Of a stretch of 64,000 nucleotides of DNA, positions 54,904-63,420 are shown piece after piece. Positions within the stretch are counted from its first letter, which is position 1. Each line of letters begins with the position of its first letter. The stretch comes from Streptomyces sp. B21-105. Lineage in GTDB: Bacteria; Actinomycetota; Actinomycetes; Streptomycetales; Streptomycetaceae. Position numbers and translations under genes: made by a program. The notes beneath the pieces were generated by a model. The model made no database searches, was not told the origin of the DNA, and was given only the letters and a program-made list of their open reading frames with translations. Where the stretch lies: positions 8,122,001-8,186,000 of the forward strand of contig NZ_JARUMJ010000001.1 in the NCBI RefSeq assembly GCF_036898465.1. Reading direction: 5' to 3'.

Positions 54904-56187
54904 ATGGCCACTCAGCTCCGTGAAGCGTTCGCCGAACCCCAGTCCCGGGAGGCGCGCACCGTCCTGTTCATCGACCAGGTCGGCTCGACCGCCATGAAGG
55001 AGCAGCAGCCCGAGGCGAGTTGGCTGCCCGCCCTCGGCTGGCTGTACGACACGGTCACCGCCCTCGCCGTGCAGGCGGACCCCGAGGCGGAGATCAAGTA
55101 CCTCGGGGACGGCATCATGATCACGTTCGACAGCGACCGGGCGACCGACGCCGTCAACGTCGCCGTGTCCGTGCAGGAGGCGGTCCACGACGCGAACCAG
55201 GGCCGCACCGGGGCCAGGGGCGTCATCGACTTCAACTGCAGCATCGGCGTGGGCACCGGCTCCGTCGTCGCCTTCACCACGCCGACGGGCGGCCACGACT
55301 ACGTCGGCACGGTCGTCGACAAGGCGAAGCGGCTGTGCGACGCGGCCTCCCCCAAGGCCATCTTCGTCGACCGGGCCACGGCGTCCGCAGCCAACGTCAT
55401 GAAGATCGCCAGCCGGCTCGGCATCGCCCTCGGCCGCGCCCCCGAGCAGTACCAGGGCGATGTGCAGCGGGCCCCGCTGAAGGGCTTCGACCAGCCCGTG
55501 GAGTACTACGAGATCCTCTGGGACCAGCAGTTGTACGGGCTCAAGTCGGAGGCGGTGACCCGCAACACCGACCGCATGCGGCAGTCGCCGTCCTCGTCGT
55601 CCTCGCCGCCCGGCACGACCCGCCTCCCCGTCGAGCGCTCCGCGGGCAAGCGGCAGCCGGCCCACGACAAACGCCAGGGGACCCAGGGGGGCCAGGGAAC
55701 CCAGGACAAGCGTCAGGGCATGCAGGACAAGCGCCAAGGAGCCCTGGAGGAACGGCACTCCGGGGAGGTGACCTGTTGGAAGCCGGACGCCAACTTCGGG
55801 TTCGTCCGCGACTCCCGGTCCGGTGAGGACTTCTACTTCCGTGCCGGCCACCTGGTGTACCCGGAGGACGCCGGGGAGTCCCTGCGTGTCGGCAGCCGGA
55901 TCGTGTTCGTGGCGACGGGACGGGTCGACGGTGAACGCACCCGCCACGCCGTGGGCATCCTCCTCGTCGACGACTACGCGGAAGGCACCCTGAAGCTGCC
56001 CGAGGGCAAGGCCCACGGCTGGCTGCGCGTCCAGGACCGGCTCGGCAACGGCCACCACGTCTTCACGCCCCGCTCGGCGGTCCAGCGGTTCACGCCGGGA
56101 ACGCTGCTGAGCTTCAAGGTCGCGGCGAACGAGAAGGGCGGGCTGGCCGAGGAGATCGAGGAACCGGTGGAGGAGGACGCGGCCTGA
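54904..56187 (+). CDS. Class-III nucleotide cyclase fused to two cold-shock-like domains (candidate PycC)
   Basis: 427 residues from ATG 54904. Cyclase domain about 15-210: metal aspartates D24 (LFIDQVGST) and D69 (IKYLGDG), base-contact region K65, and the segment DYVGTVVDKAKRL, where D139 replaces the usual asparagine of G-x-x-V-N-x-A-x-R-L. The YQG...LKGFDQPVEYYEILWD end is family-like for Pycsar cyclases. A low-complexity linker with repeated DKRQG (255-280) leads to an OB-fold cold-shock-like domain (287-340: GEVTCWKPDANFGFVRD, DFYFRAGHLV) and a second, more divergent one (358-420). The product (cCMP, cUMP or cAMP) is not certain from sequence. Confidence 0.8.
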   Translation: MATQLREAFAEPQSREARTVLFIDQVGSTAMKEQQPEASWLPALGWLYDTVTALAVQADPEAEIKYLGDGIMITFDSDRATDAVNVAVSVQEAVHDANQGRTGARGVIDFNCSIGVGTGSVVAFTTPTGGHDYVGTVVDKAKRLCDAASPKAIFVDRATASAANVMKIASRLGIALGRAPEQYQGDVQRAPLKGFDQPVEYYEILWDQQLYGLKSEAVTRNTDRMRQSPSSSSSPPGTTRLPVERSAGKRQPAHDKRQGTQGGQGTQDKRQGMQDKRQGALEERHSGEVTCWKPDANFGFVRDSRSGEDFYFRAGHLVYPEDAGESLRVGSRIVFVATGRVDGERTRHAVGILLVDDYAEGTLKLPEGKAHGWLRVQDRLGNGHHVFTPRSAVQRFTPGTLLSFKVAANEKGGLAEEIEEPVEEDAA

Positions 56188-56287
56188 CGCCCCACCGGAC
56201 GGCGAGCGAGGGCGACGGAGAGGGCGACCAGGGGGCGGGTTCCGCGGACACCGGTACCCGCCCCCGGGGCCCTCAAAGCCCGATCGC

Positions 56288-56316
56288 TTGAAGCTTGTTG
56301 ACCGGTTCACTACACT
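56288..56316 (+). promoter_or_regulatory. Sigma-70-type promoter between cyclase and NYN genes
   Basis: TTGAAG at 56288-56293, a 17-bp spacer, then TACACT at 56311-56316. This is close to the HrdB consensus and unusually good for this GC-rich DNA. It points at the hairpin RNA and the NYN gene. Confidence 0.7.
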
Positions 56317-56322
56317 GTGTGG

Positions 56323-56380
56323 TGCCCCCGCTGCTAGCGTCGCTTCTGGAAACAGACCTGTGGCCCCCAGCGGGGTTTTT
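56323..56380 (+). ncRNA. Candidate small structured RNA or transcription attenuator
   Basis: From the predicted start, about 58 bases fold as an outer stem CCCCGCTG / CAGCGGGG closing an inner hairpin TCTG-GAAA-CAGA (GNRA tetraloop), and end in TTTTT at 56376-56380. Two CCCCC runs occur. It has promoter, compact fold and intrinsic terminator, so it could be a stand-alone sRNA or an attenuator for the NYN gene 75 bp downstream. I could not match it to a known family. Confidence 0.55.
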
Positions 56381-56454
56381 CCGTGTCACATCGCGTGTGT
56401 CACATCGCGCTCGGGGTCACGTCGGGGTCACGTTCTTTCGCGAGGGGGCGAAGG

Positions 56455-57138
56455 GTGGGATCGGGTTGCCTGGTTCTGGTCGACGGATGGAACCACTACG
56501 TCGCCGCCCTGCGGTGCTTCGGATACCGACCCGCGGCCCAGTTCCCGCTCGACCGGCTCGCCCTGCACGTGGCCGCCGCGACGGGCGCTGACGCCGTCAG
56601 CGGAGCCGCCGTGGTCATGGCCCTCCCGGACCGCAACCGCCCTGATGAGGCACCGGAGTTCCACGCCTGGCGCAAGCGTCTGCGCAAGCTCCGCAACTAC
56701 GGCGTGCGCCACGAACCGGCCCGTTTCAGCTACCACCAGCCGGCCTGCTCGCGGTGCAGTACGTCGTTGGACCGCAAGGTGACGTGCGGGAACTGCGGGG
56801 CGCCGAACACCCCGGCGGGGCGCCGCAAGGAGAAGGGCGCCGACATCAGACTCGCGTCCCTCGCCCTGCGCGGCACCTGGCAGCAGGAGTACTCCACGCT
56901 GGTCATCCTGTCCCAGGACTCCGACTTCGGCCCGATGGTGCAGGAGGTCAAGAAGATCCACCAGGCCCAGGGCCGGCGCTACGCCCTGTACTCGGCCTTC
57001 CCGACCTGCACCCGCCCGGACCACGAGCACCGGCCCATTCCGGGAACCCGGGAGCTAGGGCTGGACGCCGGCGTCTACAGCGCCCTGATCGACCGGCCCA
57101 GCGTCCCCGTCGCCGACTGGAGGCGGGAGGCCTCTTGA
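56455..57138 (+). CDS. NYN-domain ribonuclease with inserted zinc ribbon
   Basis: 227 residues from GTG 56455, with GAGGGG about 7 bases upstream. NYN (PIN-like) acidic residues: D10 in LVLVDGWNHY, the KEKGADIRLASLAL block (D130), and D155/D157 in SQDSDFGPM. A CxxC-x9-CxxC zinc ribbon (C98, C101, C111, C114) is inserted before the second acidic block, probably for RNA binding. The 3' end overlaps the convergent ATPase-HEPN gene by 84 bp. Confidence 0.85.
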   Translation: MGSGCLVLVDGWNHYVAALRCFGYRPAAQFPLDRLALHVAAATGADAVSGAAVVMALPDRNRPDEAPEFHAWRKRLRKLRNYGVRHEPARFSYHQPACSRCSTSLDRKVTCGNCGAPNTPAGRRKEKGADIRLASLALRGTWQQEYSTLVILSQDSDFGPMVQEVKKIHQAQGRRYALYSAFPTCTRPDHEHRPIPGTRELGLDAGVYSALIDRPSVPVADWRREAS

Positions 57139-58704
57139 GGACGTGGAGGACGGCTCCCCGTCCGCCGGCTGCGGCAGCCAGCGCAGCACGTCCTGGCAGT
57201 ACTCGCGGAACTGTTCCATGAGCAGGGGAGAGGTCCCGGAGCGCCGGTTGTGCGCCATCGGCGTGCGCACCCGCGCGATGAGCTCCAGCCTCTCCTGCCA
57301 GTCGCCCTTCGAGCGGCCCAGGGCGGGTTGCAGGTGCTCCCAGTGCATCATGATGACGGCCAGCAGATCCTGCGGATAGGCGTAGTCGAGCGGGCTCTCG
57401 TCCAGAGCGAGCTCCCCGAAGCCCCGCCGCACCCGCTCCTGCCGGCTCTCGCACTGCTCGATCAGCCGTTTCTGGCACTCCCTGACCTTGACCAGCCACA
57501 GGTCGCCGTACGCCGCTTGCAGCGCCGTGGTGAGGCCGGCCCGCAGGCCGGTCTCCGTCGCCTGCCACAACGGCCAGTCGTCGGACTTGCGCTCCAGCAG
57601 CCCGAGATACTCCTGGAAACTCTCGGAAAACCCTTCCCAGCCGTCGGCCGTCGGCCGGATGATGCCCTCCCTGGCCAGCCGTTCGGCGTCCTGCGGCTGC
57701 GCGGTGACCTGGGGACCGAAGAGCACCTCCAGGAGGGTCTTGAGCCGGTCCTCGTCGCGCAGCAGTTCCAGCATCTGCTCGTGGTGGCGGACCGTCAGAC
57801 GGCTGCATGCGGCGACGGCCTCGCCGAGGTGGTGCGGCAGGTCGGCGGGCGTCGGGACGCCGTGGACCGCCCACCGGTCGTGCAGCACCGACAGCAGCGC
57901 GGACGACAGGAACGGCTGGCCACCCGCCTCCCGGCCCAGCCAGGCCAGCAGCGGCTGTCCCAGATCGGCGCCGATGTGCGGCGACCGTGCGATCAGCGCC
58001 GCGAGTTCCCGGGTGTCGAAGCACCCCAGGGTCACCGGGAGGCCGAAGATCTGCGGGAAGGTCGACAGCTCCGGCGTCGACCGCACGACGATCTCCGCGA
58101 GGTCCCGCCGGGAGGTGGTGATGAGAGCGACGCGCACGTCCGGCTCGTAGGCGAGGGCGCGGAGGAATTCGTAGGGAGCGGAGCGCCGGAAGACGTTCCG
58201 GGCGGCGTCGAACTCGTCCAGCACGGCCACGACCTGGTACCGCAGCCACCGCAGCTGACGCATGTAGGTACGCATCCGCATACGCATGTCGTCCCAGGTC
58301 ACGGCCGCGGACAGGGACTCGTACAACGGGTCCAGCCGGTCGGCGTGCAGGCCGCGGTCGGACATCCAGGTCTGCACGGCGTAGGCGAGTTCACGGAACA
58401 GCGACTGCTCGGAGTCGCAGCCGCTGACCGTGATCCACACCGGCACGAAGGTCAGACCCCGGACACTGCGGCCCGTGGCGAGCTGGTCGTGGACGTGCCG
58501 GGCGAGGCTGGACTTCCCCACCCGCGGCGGTCCGACGATCGACACCGAGGCCGTCTCCAGCGAGGTGAACGTCCGGTTGCGGATCGAGCTGAAAGCCGTG
58601 GTGCGGCCGACGAACTCAGGTCCCGCGACGGGGGAGCCGTACCCCGCGAACGGGTTGGTGAACTGGTCCCGAGGGCCGTCGGGCTGCGCCACGTTCACGC
58701 CCAT
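57055..58704 (-). CDS. STAND/AAA-type ATPase with C-terminal HEPN RNase-like domain
   Basis: 549 residues from ATG 58704, overlapping the end of the giant upstream gene by 10 bases. Walker A GPPRVGKS (58-65), Walker B VVAVLDEFD (D163/E164) and a sensor-like ALITTSRRD are intact. The C-terminal helical part contains RVRTPMAHNRR, an R480-x4-H485 motif typical of HEPN ribonucleases (Swt1/ApeA-like), followed by a disordered tail. ATPase-gated HEPN nucleases are common in antiphage and toxin systems. Substrate is unknown. Transcriptional order implies the giant protein is its partner. Confidence 0.8.
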   Translation of the reverse strand: MGVNVAQPDGPRDQFTNPFAGYGSPVAGPEFVGRTTAFSSIRNRTFTSLETASVSIVGPPRVGKSSLARHVHDQLATGRSVRGLTFVPVWITVSGCDSEQSLFRELAYAVQTWMSDRGLHADRLDPLYESLSAAVTWDDMRMRMRTYMRQLRWLRYQVVAVLDEFDAARNVFRRSAPYEFLRALAYEPDVRVALITTSRRDLAEIVVRSTPELSTFPQIFGLPVTLGCFDTRELAALIARSPHIGADLGQPLLAWLGREAGGQPFLSSALLSVLHDRWAVHGVPTPADLPHHLGEAVAACSRLTVRHHEQMLELLRDEDRLKTLLEVLFGPQVTAQPQDAERLAREGIIRPTADGWEGFSESFQEYLGLLERKSDDWPLWQATETGLRAGLTTALQAAYGDLWLVKVRECQKRLIEQCESRQERVRRGFGELALDESPLDYAYPQDLLAVIMMHWEHLQPALGRSKGDWQERLELIARVRTPMAHNRRSGTSPLLMEQFREYCQDVLRWLPQPADGEPSSTSSRGLPPPVGDGDAGPVDQGAVDAGVQP

Positions 58705-61700
58705 CGATGTTGCAGCCACTGGCTGAAGAGTCCGACGCTGATGCGGTAACGGTTGCCGGAGAGCCGCTGGAGCACTTCCCGGCGCTCCAGGTCCTGGATG
58801 ACCCGCTCGGCCTCCGGATGGGCGTCCGGGTCCCCCACGTGGTACATGGCCCGGCCGATCTCCCTTCTGGTCGCCCGCAGGACGTCCATGACGAGCTCGC
58901 CGCTGATGTCGGTGACCTCGCTGTCGCCCGGGGTGAGCAGGTTGTCGAACTCGTTCTCGCCCAGGGCCACGATGAGCCGGTCCGCGACGACCTCGACGTC
59001 CGCCGGCCCGATGGCCGGGCCGCGCACGTCGTCGCTGTTCATGTAGAGCACGAGCTCGTGACAGAACAACTGGATGTAGTACGGGCTGCGGCCGGTGAGT
59101 TCGAGGATGCGGTCCACGGCGTTGCCCCGGTACCGGCTGGCGCCGTCGGGAAGCCGGATCGGGTCCTCGATGAGCTTGCACGCGTAGGAGCGTTCCAGAT
59201 ACGAGACCCGGGCCTCCGTGGCCACCTGGAACTCGTTGGGGAACTCCTGGATGAATCGCGGCATCAGATCGTTGCCCACCAGGACGCAGCGGAAGAACCC
59301 CCTCTCGAGCATGGCCTTCCAGCCCTTCATGAAGTGCTCGGGCAGGTTCCGGCTGCGGATCTCCTTGTGCACCATGCTGAACTCGTCGATCAGCAGCACC
59401 AGATGGCTGTCCGCGAGGGGCGGTGTCGCCTTCAGCCACGCGACCAGACGACGCATGTACTCGATGAACTTCTGCTGGGGGGCGAGCCTGATCTGTTCCA
59501 GACTGGGCTCGGGGAGCGGGTCGGTCTCCCAGCCCTCGTCCATGACCAGATTGCTGATCGACCAGTGGAAGTCGTCGCCGATGCGGTAGAGGAAGTCGGC
59601 GAGGGAGATGTCGCCGGCCAGATCCTGGATGCTGAAACTCACCGCGAGACTCGGCAGCGTCAGTTTCTCCCGGAGGTGGAAGAGCACCGACGACTTGCCG
59701 GCGCGCTTCTGGCCGTAGACGATCACGCTTCCCCGGTGCGGGCCCGTCACCGTCTCCGCCAGGTTGGCGATCAGCGGGTCGCGGCCCATGAACATGTCCG
59801 GGTTCTCCACCGGCAGACCCGCGCTGTACGGGTTGGGGATCTCGGTCCACTTGGTGTCGGTGTGCAGCCGGATCGACTTCGGCTCCACCTCGGCCTCGAC
59901 CCGCCGCTGCGAGCGCAGCGTGAACCCGATCCGGCTGACCAGGGTGATCAGTTCCTGTTCGATGGTGGGCTTGCCGGCGACCAGGGAGATCTGGCAGGTC
60001 TTCGACTCACCGGCCCCGATGGACTCGGCCACCGCGATCGTGGCCTCGGTGGCCGTGTAGTCGGCACTCGGCAGCACGGTCAGCACGACGTTGCTGACCG
60101 GGCTCGCCCCCGGCTCGTTCGACACCTCCAGCTGGACGTCCACCCGGCCCCCGCTGGGCAGATACCGGTCGACGACCAGTTCCACCGTCAGGTTCTCCGG
60201 CTCCACGCTCTGTTGGTACGCCTCGAAGTGTCTTTTGAGCTCCGTGTCGAGCGCGCACAGATAGGGGTGCAGGATCTGCAGCGACAGCGCCGTCGGGGCG
60301 CTCTCGTACTCCTCGACGTGCGCGCGGATGGTCCTGCTCGTGCCGCCGAAGAGCCGCTCCCGCTCGACGTACACGCTCTGCCGGACGTACTGGCGCAGTT
60401 CCGTGACGACGGAACGGCAGTGCTCGATCCTGGCGCGGTCCGTCGCCGAGGCCAGATCGACCACTTCCTCGGCGATCCGCTCCAGCTCGGTGGTGTGCCG
60501 GTCCAGCGCCGTCAGGGCCGGTACCGTCTCGGCCAGCACGCTTATCTGGTGGTAGACGTTCCGGCGGTGGACGTCCTCCTTCGCCGCGGCGAGCCACGCC
60601 TGAGTGAAGCTGGACTCGTCGGTCACGGTGACGTCGTAGTCGAGGTGGTCCGTCAGCGCCTTCTGGAAGATCTCGCGGGTGGTGCGGTCCGCCCAGACCC
60701 GTCGGATGAGCCGGGTGACCGTCTCGCCGACCGTCGGGAGCGAGAGCAGCGTCACCAGGACCACCCGGGTCAGGTGCTTCTCGGCCATCACCAGCGCCAG
60801 CGCCTTCTCCAAGGACGGCAGCCGGCGCATGTCGAGCAGTTGCACGCCGCTGTGCGTGAACGACATCACCAACTGCCGGAGTTTGACGTCCACCAGGTCG
60901 TCCCAGTCGCTCTTGACGCTCACCGACTCGAGGTAGTAGGTCCGGATGACGTCCGGGTTGCCCTTCGCCTCGATGGCGCACGCGTCCCCCATCGCGGCCG
61001 CGAAGTAGCGCAGCCGGCTGCGGAACCGGTCGTCCGTGCTGCCGAGGTCACGCATGATCCGTGCTGCCGAGAGGTTGTAGTCGGCGCGCTCACGGGGGAA
61101 GTTGCTGTTGAGCCGCCCCTTGGCCCGCCCCGAGACCAGGTCGTCCAGGCGCTTGATGTCGTCTTCCGTGAACGTCCGCTTGGCCACCTTCTCCGCGCGC
61201 ACGCCCCGGTACTCACAGCGGTCGAGATGGAAGGTCAGCAGGGGACTGAGGTGGGAGGTGGCCGCGTACTGGAGCTGCACCACGGCATCGACCTTGGAGT
61301 AGACGTTCGTCTCCATGGCCTGGATGAGCTGGTCCAGGGCTGCGCGCAGGGGCAACTGCTGCGGATCGCGCTGGAGTTCGGCCTCCAGCAGCTTCCTCGC
61401 CTCCTGCGGCTGGAACGTCTTGAGCAGCGCCATGGCGATCCGGCCCACCAGCCGCACCCGCTCGTCCCCGGCGGCCGGACCCCGGCCGAGCATCACGCGC
61501 AACTCGGCCAGCGCCTCCTCCCAACGCCCGGCGTGCTCCAGGATGGTGCTGCGCTGCTGGGACCAGTTCCACAGTTCGGCGTCCGTCACGAACAGGTGCT
61601 TGTGCTCATCGAGGAGCGCCAGGGCCTCGTCGCGGCTCCGCAGGCGGGTCGACAGCAGGTTCACGAGTCTGCGCACCGCGCGCACCCGCTGGTCGTTCTG

Positions 61701-63290
61701 CTCGATGGCCTGCTGGAGATGACGTTTCGCAGCCGGGTAGTCCTTGCGGCGCTGTGCGGCCTCGGCGCGGGCGAAGGGGCCCTTGTCCTGCTGGGCGCCG
61801 TTGTGCGCCTGGTGGGGGCGCGCGGCGGTGGCCGCGGCGGCCTGGACGGCGGGGCCCGGGGCGCTGACGGCTTGGGAGAGGTATTTCTCCGCCCCCCAGG
61901 TCAGGGAGTGACGGGGTGCCAGGGACTTCAGCGTGCCGAGCGCCTGCCGGGCCGAGGTCAGGTCCCCGCGGTCGGCGCAGGCGCGGACCTTGTCCGACAG
62001 GGTGCGCACCTGTGCGTCGTCGAGCCCCGCCGTCGGGACCTGCGGTTGCGGCGTCTGTGCCGGTGCTTTTACCGGCGTCGGCGCGGGTGCCGTGAGCGGA
62101 GCCCGGGACGCCGGGGCCGGCGGGGGCGCGACCCGGGACACGGCCGGGGCGGGCGCCGCGGACGGCGGAACGTGCGGTGTGCGCACGGCCGGCGCCGGCG
62201 CAGGACGCGGCGGGGCGGCCGCCACTTGACGCGGGCCTGGACGCGAGAGCGGGGGTATCGGCGCCGGCCTCGTGGGTTTCACCGGGGCGGCGGGAGCGGG
62301 CTCCGGGTGCAGTTTCGCGGCGACCACCGCGAACGCGTCGGCGGGCGCACCGGGGGAGTTCCAGTCGTCGACCGGGAATCCGGTCAGTTGGTCCCGTGGC
62401 GCGCAGAGCAGGCCGCCGTGCAGGACGCTCAGCCGGGCCGGGCCGGGCTCCCAGGCGGCGGCGTCGAGGACCAGTCCGGCGAGTTCGGCGGCGCCGACGC
62501 CGTCGACGAGCACGGCGGCGAGGAGGGCCTTCAGAGCCGGGTCGTCCGCGGGGGCGTCCTGATCGAGGCAGTTGCGCAAGGTGGTGGCGTAGGCGAGTTC
62601 ACCGGCGTGCCGCTGGGCCACCGCCAGATCGAAGCAGGAGGAGCTGTCGTTGAGGGCGTCGGCGGCGTCGGCGAACAGTTCGAGGGCCCGGTCCCGCTCG
62701 CCGAGCAGCCAGACCATCCGTCCCGCGACCTGCAGGCAGTCCGCGGCGTTGAAGCTGTCCGAGACCCTGCGCAGGCGGCCGGCGCACTGGAGGATCTTCG
62801 CCGTGTCCCGGACCTTCAGGGCGTAGTTGTAGCTGTTCCGGATGCTCAGCAGGTCGCGGTCGAGCTGCTCGCGGGTCTCGCCGTCCAGGTCGTCGGTGTA
62901 CACGGCGAAATCCGGTTCGGCGATACGCAGCGGGAGGGCGCGGACCCGCTCTTCCAGCTCATCCAGGGCGAGCAGGGCGGCGGGCGGGAGCACGACCTCG
63001 ACAGGGGGAGCGGGCGGGGGCGGTGCGTGCGGCTCGGCCCGCTGGACCACCCCTGGGGCCCCTGGTGAAAGGCCGGTTACCGCCTCGCCGGCAGAAGCGG
63101 GCCCGAGCGAGCGGCGTTCGACCAGTTGGATGGCTTCCGCCTCCAGGATGATCTCCGCGTCCGCGGTGCGGATGACGAGGCAGTCCTCGTCGATCTCCGC
63201 GAGCGTTCCTTCAAAGCATTCCCCCGCATGCATGCGCACCCGAATGCTACTGCCGGGCAACACGCGCGATTTGATCGGCCCAAGGCGCAC
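58695..63290 (-). CDS. Giant Sm-like / TPR / AAA ATPase protein
   Basis: 1,531 residues from GTG 63290 (GTG 63263 and GTG 63392 are alternatives; the last lies inside a hairpin). An Sm-like beta-barrel (GSSIRVRMHAGECFEGTL, DEDCLVIRTADAEIIL) opens the protein. A helical, TPR-like region, interrupted by a Pro/Ala linker near residues 320-440, runs to about 660. A long helical middle and a beta-rich Ig-like segment (YLPSGGRVDVQLEVSNEPG) follow. A C-terminal ATPase has Walker A GQKRAGKSS (near 1193) and Walker B LVLLIDEFS (near 1300), plus a winged-helix-like end. It is co-transcribed with the ATPase-HEPN gene. Function is unknown; the architecture suggests a STAND-type sensor with an RNA-binding head. 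Confidence 0.8.
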   Translation of the reverse strand: MRLGPIKSRVLPGSSIRVRMHAGECFEGTLAEIDEDCLVIRTADAEIILEAEAIQLVERRSLGPASAGEAVTGLSPGAPGVVQRAEPHAPPPPAPPVEVVLPPAALLALDELEERVRALPLRIAEPDFAVYTDDLDGETREQLDRDLLSIRNSYNYALKVRDTAKILQCAGRLRRVSDSFNAADCLQVAGRMVWLLGERDRALELFADAADALNDSSSCFDLAVAQRHAGELAYATTLRNCLDQDAPADDPALKALLAAVLVDGVGAAELAGLVLDAAAWEPGPARLSVLHGGLLCAPRDQLTGFPVDDWNSPGAPADAFAVVAAKLHPEPAPAAPVKPTRPAPIPPLSRPGPRQVAAAPPRPAPAPAVRTPHVPPSAAPAPAVSRVAPPPAPASRAPLTAPAPTPVKAPAQTPQPQVPTAGLDDAQVRTLSDKVRACADRGDLTSARQALGTLKSLAPRHSLTWGAEKYLSQAVSAPGPAVQAAAATAARPHQAHNGAQQDKGPFARAEAAQRRKDYPAAKRHLQQAIEQNDQRVRAVRRLVNLLSTRLRSRDEALALLDEHKHLFVTDAELWNWSQQRSTILEHAGRWEEALAELRVMLGRGPAAGDERVRLVGRIAMALLKTFQPQEARKLLEAELQRDPQQLPLRAALDQLIQAMETNVYSKVDAVVQLQYAATSHLSPLLTFHLDRCEYRGVRAEKVAKRTFTEDDIKRLDDLVSGRAKGRLNSNFPRERADYNLSAARIMRDLGSTDDRFRSRLRYFAAAMGDACAIEAKGNPDVIRTYYLESVSVKSDWDDLVDVKLRQLVMSFTHSGVQLLDMRRLPSLEKALALVMAEKHLTRVVLVTLLSLPTVGETVTRLIRRVWADRTTREIFQKALTDHLDYDVTVTDESSFTQAWLAAAKEDVHRRNVYHQISVLAETVPALTALDRHTTELERIAEEVVDLASATDRARIEHCRSVVTELRQYVRQSVYVERERLFGGTSRTIRAHVEEYESAPTALSLQILHPYLCALDTELKRHFEAYQQSVEPENLTVELVVDRYLPSGGRVDVQLEVSNEPGASPVSNVVLTVLPSADYTATEATIAVAESIGAGESKTCQISLVAGKPTIEQELITLVSRIGFTLRSQRRVEAEVEPKSIRLHTDTKWTEIPNPYSAGLPVENPDMFMGRDPLIANLAETVTGPHRGSVIVYGQKRAGKSSVLFHLREKLTLPSLAVSFSIQDLAGDISLADFLYRIGDDFHWSISNLVMDEGWETDPLPEPSLEQIRLAPQQKFIEYMRRLVAWLKATPPLADSHLVLLIDEFSMVHKEIRSRNLPEHFMKGWKAMLERGFFRCVLVGNDLMPRFIQEFPNEFQVATEARVSYLERSYACKLIEDPIRLPDGASRYRGNAVDRILELTGRSPYYIQLFCHELVLYMNSDDVRGPAIGPADVEVVADRLIVALGENEFDNLLTPGDSEVTDISGELVMDVLRATRREIGRAMYHVGDPDAHPEAERVIQDLERREVLQRLSGNRYRISVGLFSQWLQHRWA

Positions 63291-63369
63291 CTGTCGACTG
63301 TACCCCCGGCTCCGGCATTCGGGTGAGGGGTCGTCAGGCCTCTTGTGGGGCTCGGGGGCGAAGTCGTAC

Positions 63370-63411
63370 GGACAGCGGCCGTATCGGAACACTTAGATAC
63401 GACCGCTGTCC
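63370..63411. terminator. 15-bp-arm hairpin upstream of the giant gene
   Basis: GGACAGCGGCCGTAT and ATACGACCGCTGTCC form an inverted repeat with one mismatch and a 12-base loop. It lies about 120 bases after the transporter ATPase stop on the minus strand, so it probably terminates that operon. It could also be an operator of the giant gene. Confidence 0.7.
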
Positions 63412-63420
63412 GTTTCTGAC

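Noticed and set aside
58707..63068. 1,453-residue plus-strand open frame opposite the giant ATPase gene
   Set aside because: Walker motifs and a plausible domain order are on the minus strand; the plus frame is Arg/Val/Gly-rich shadow sequence.
63290..63392. Start of the giant gene at GTG 63392
   Set aside because: The start would lie inside the 63370-63411 hairpin and the first 34 residues are not domain-like; GTG 63290 or 63263 just before the Sm-like barrel is more plausible.
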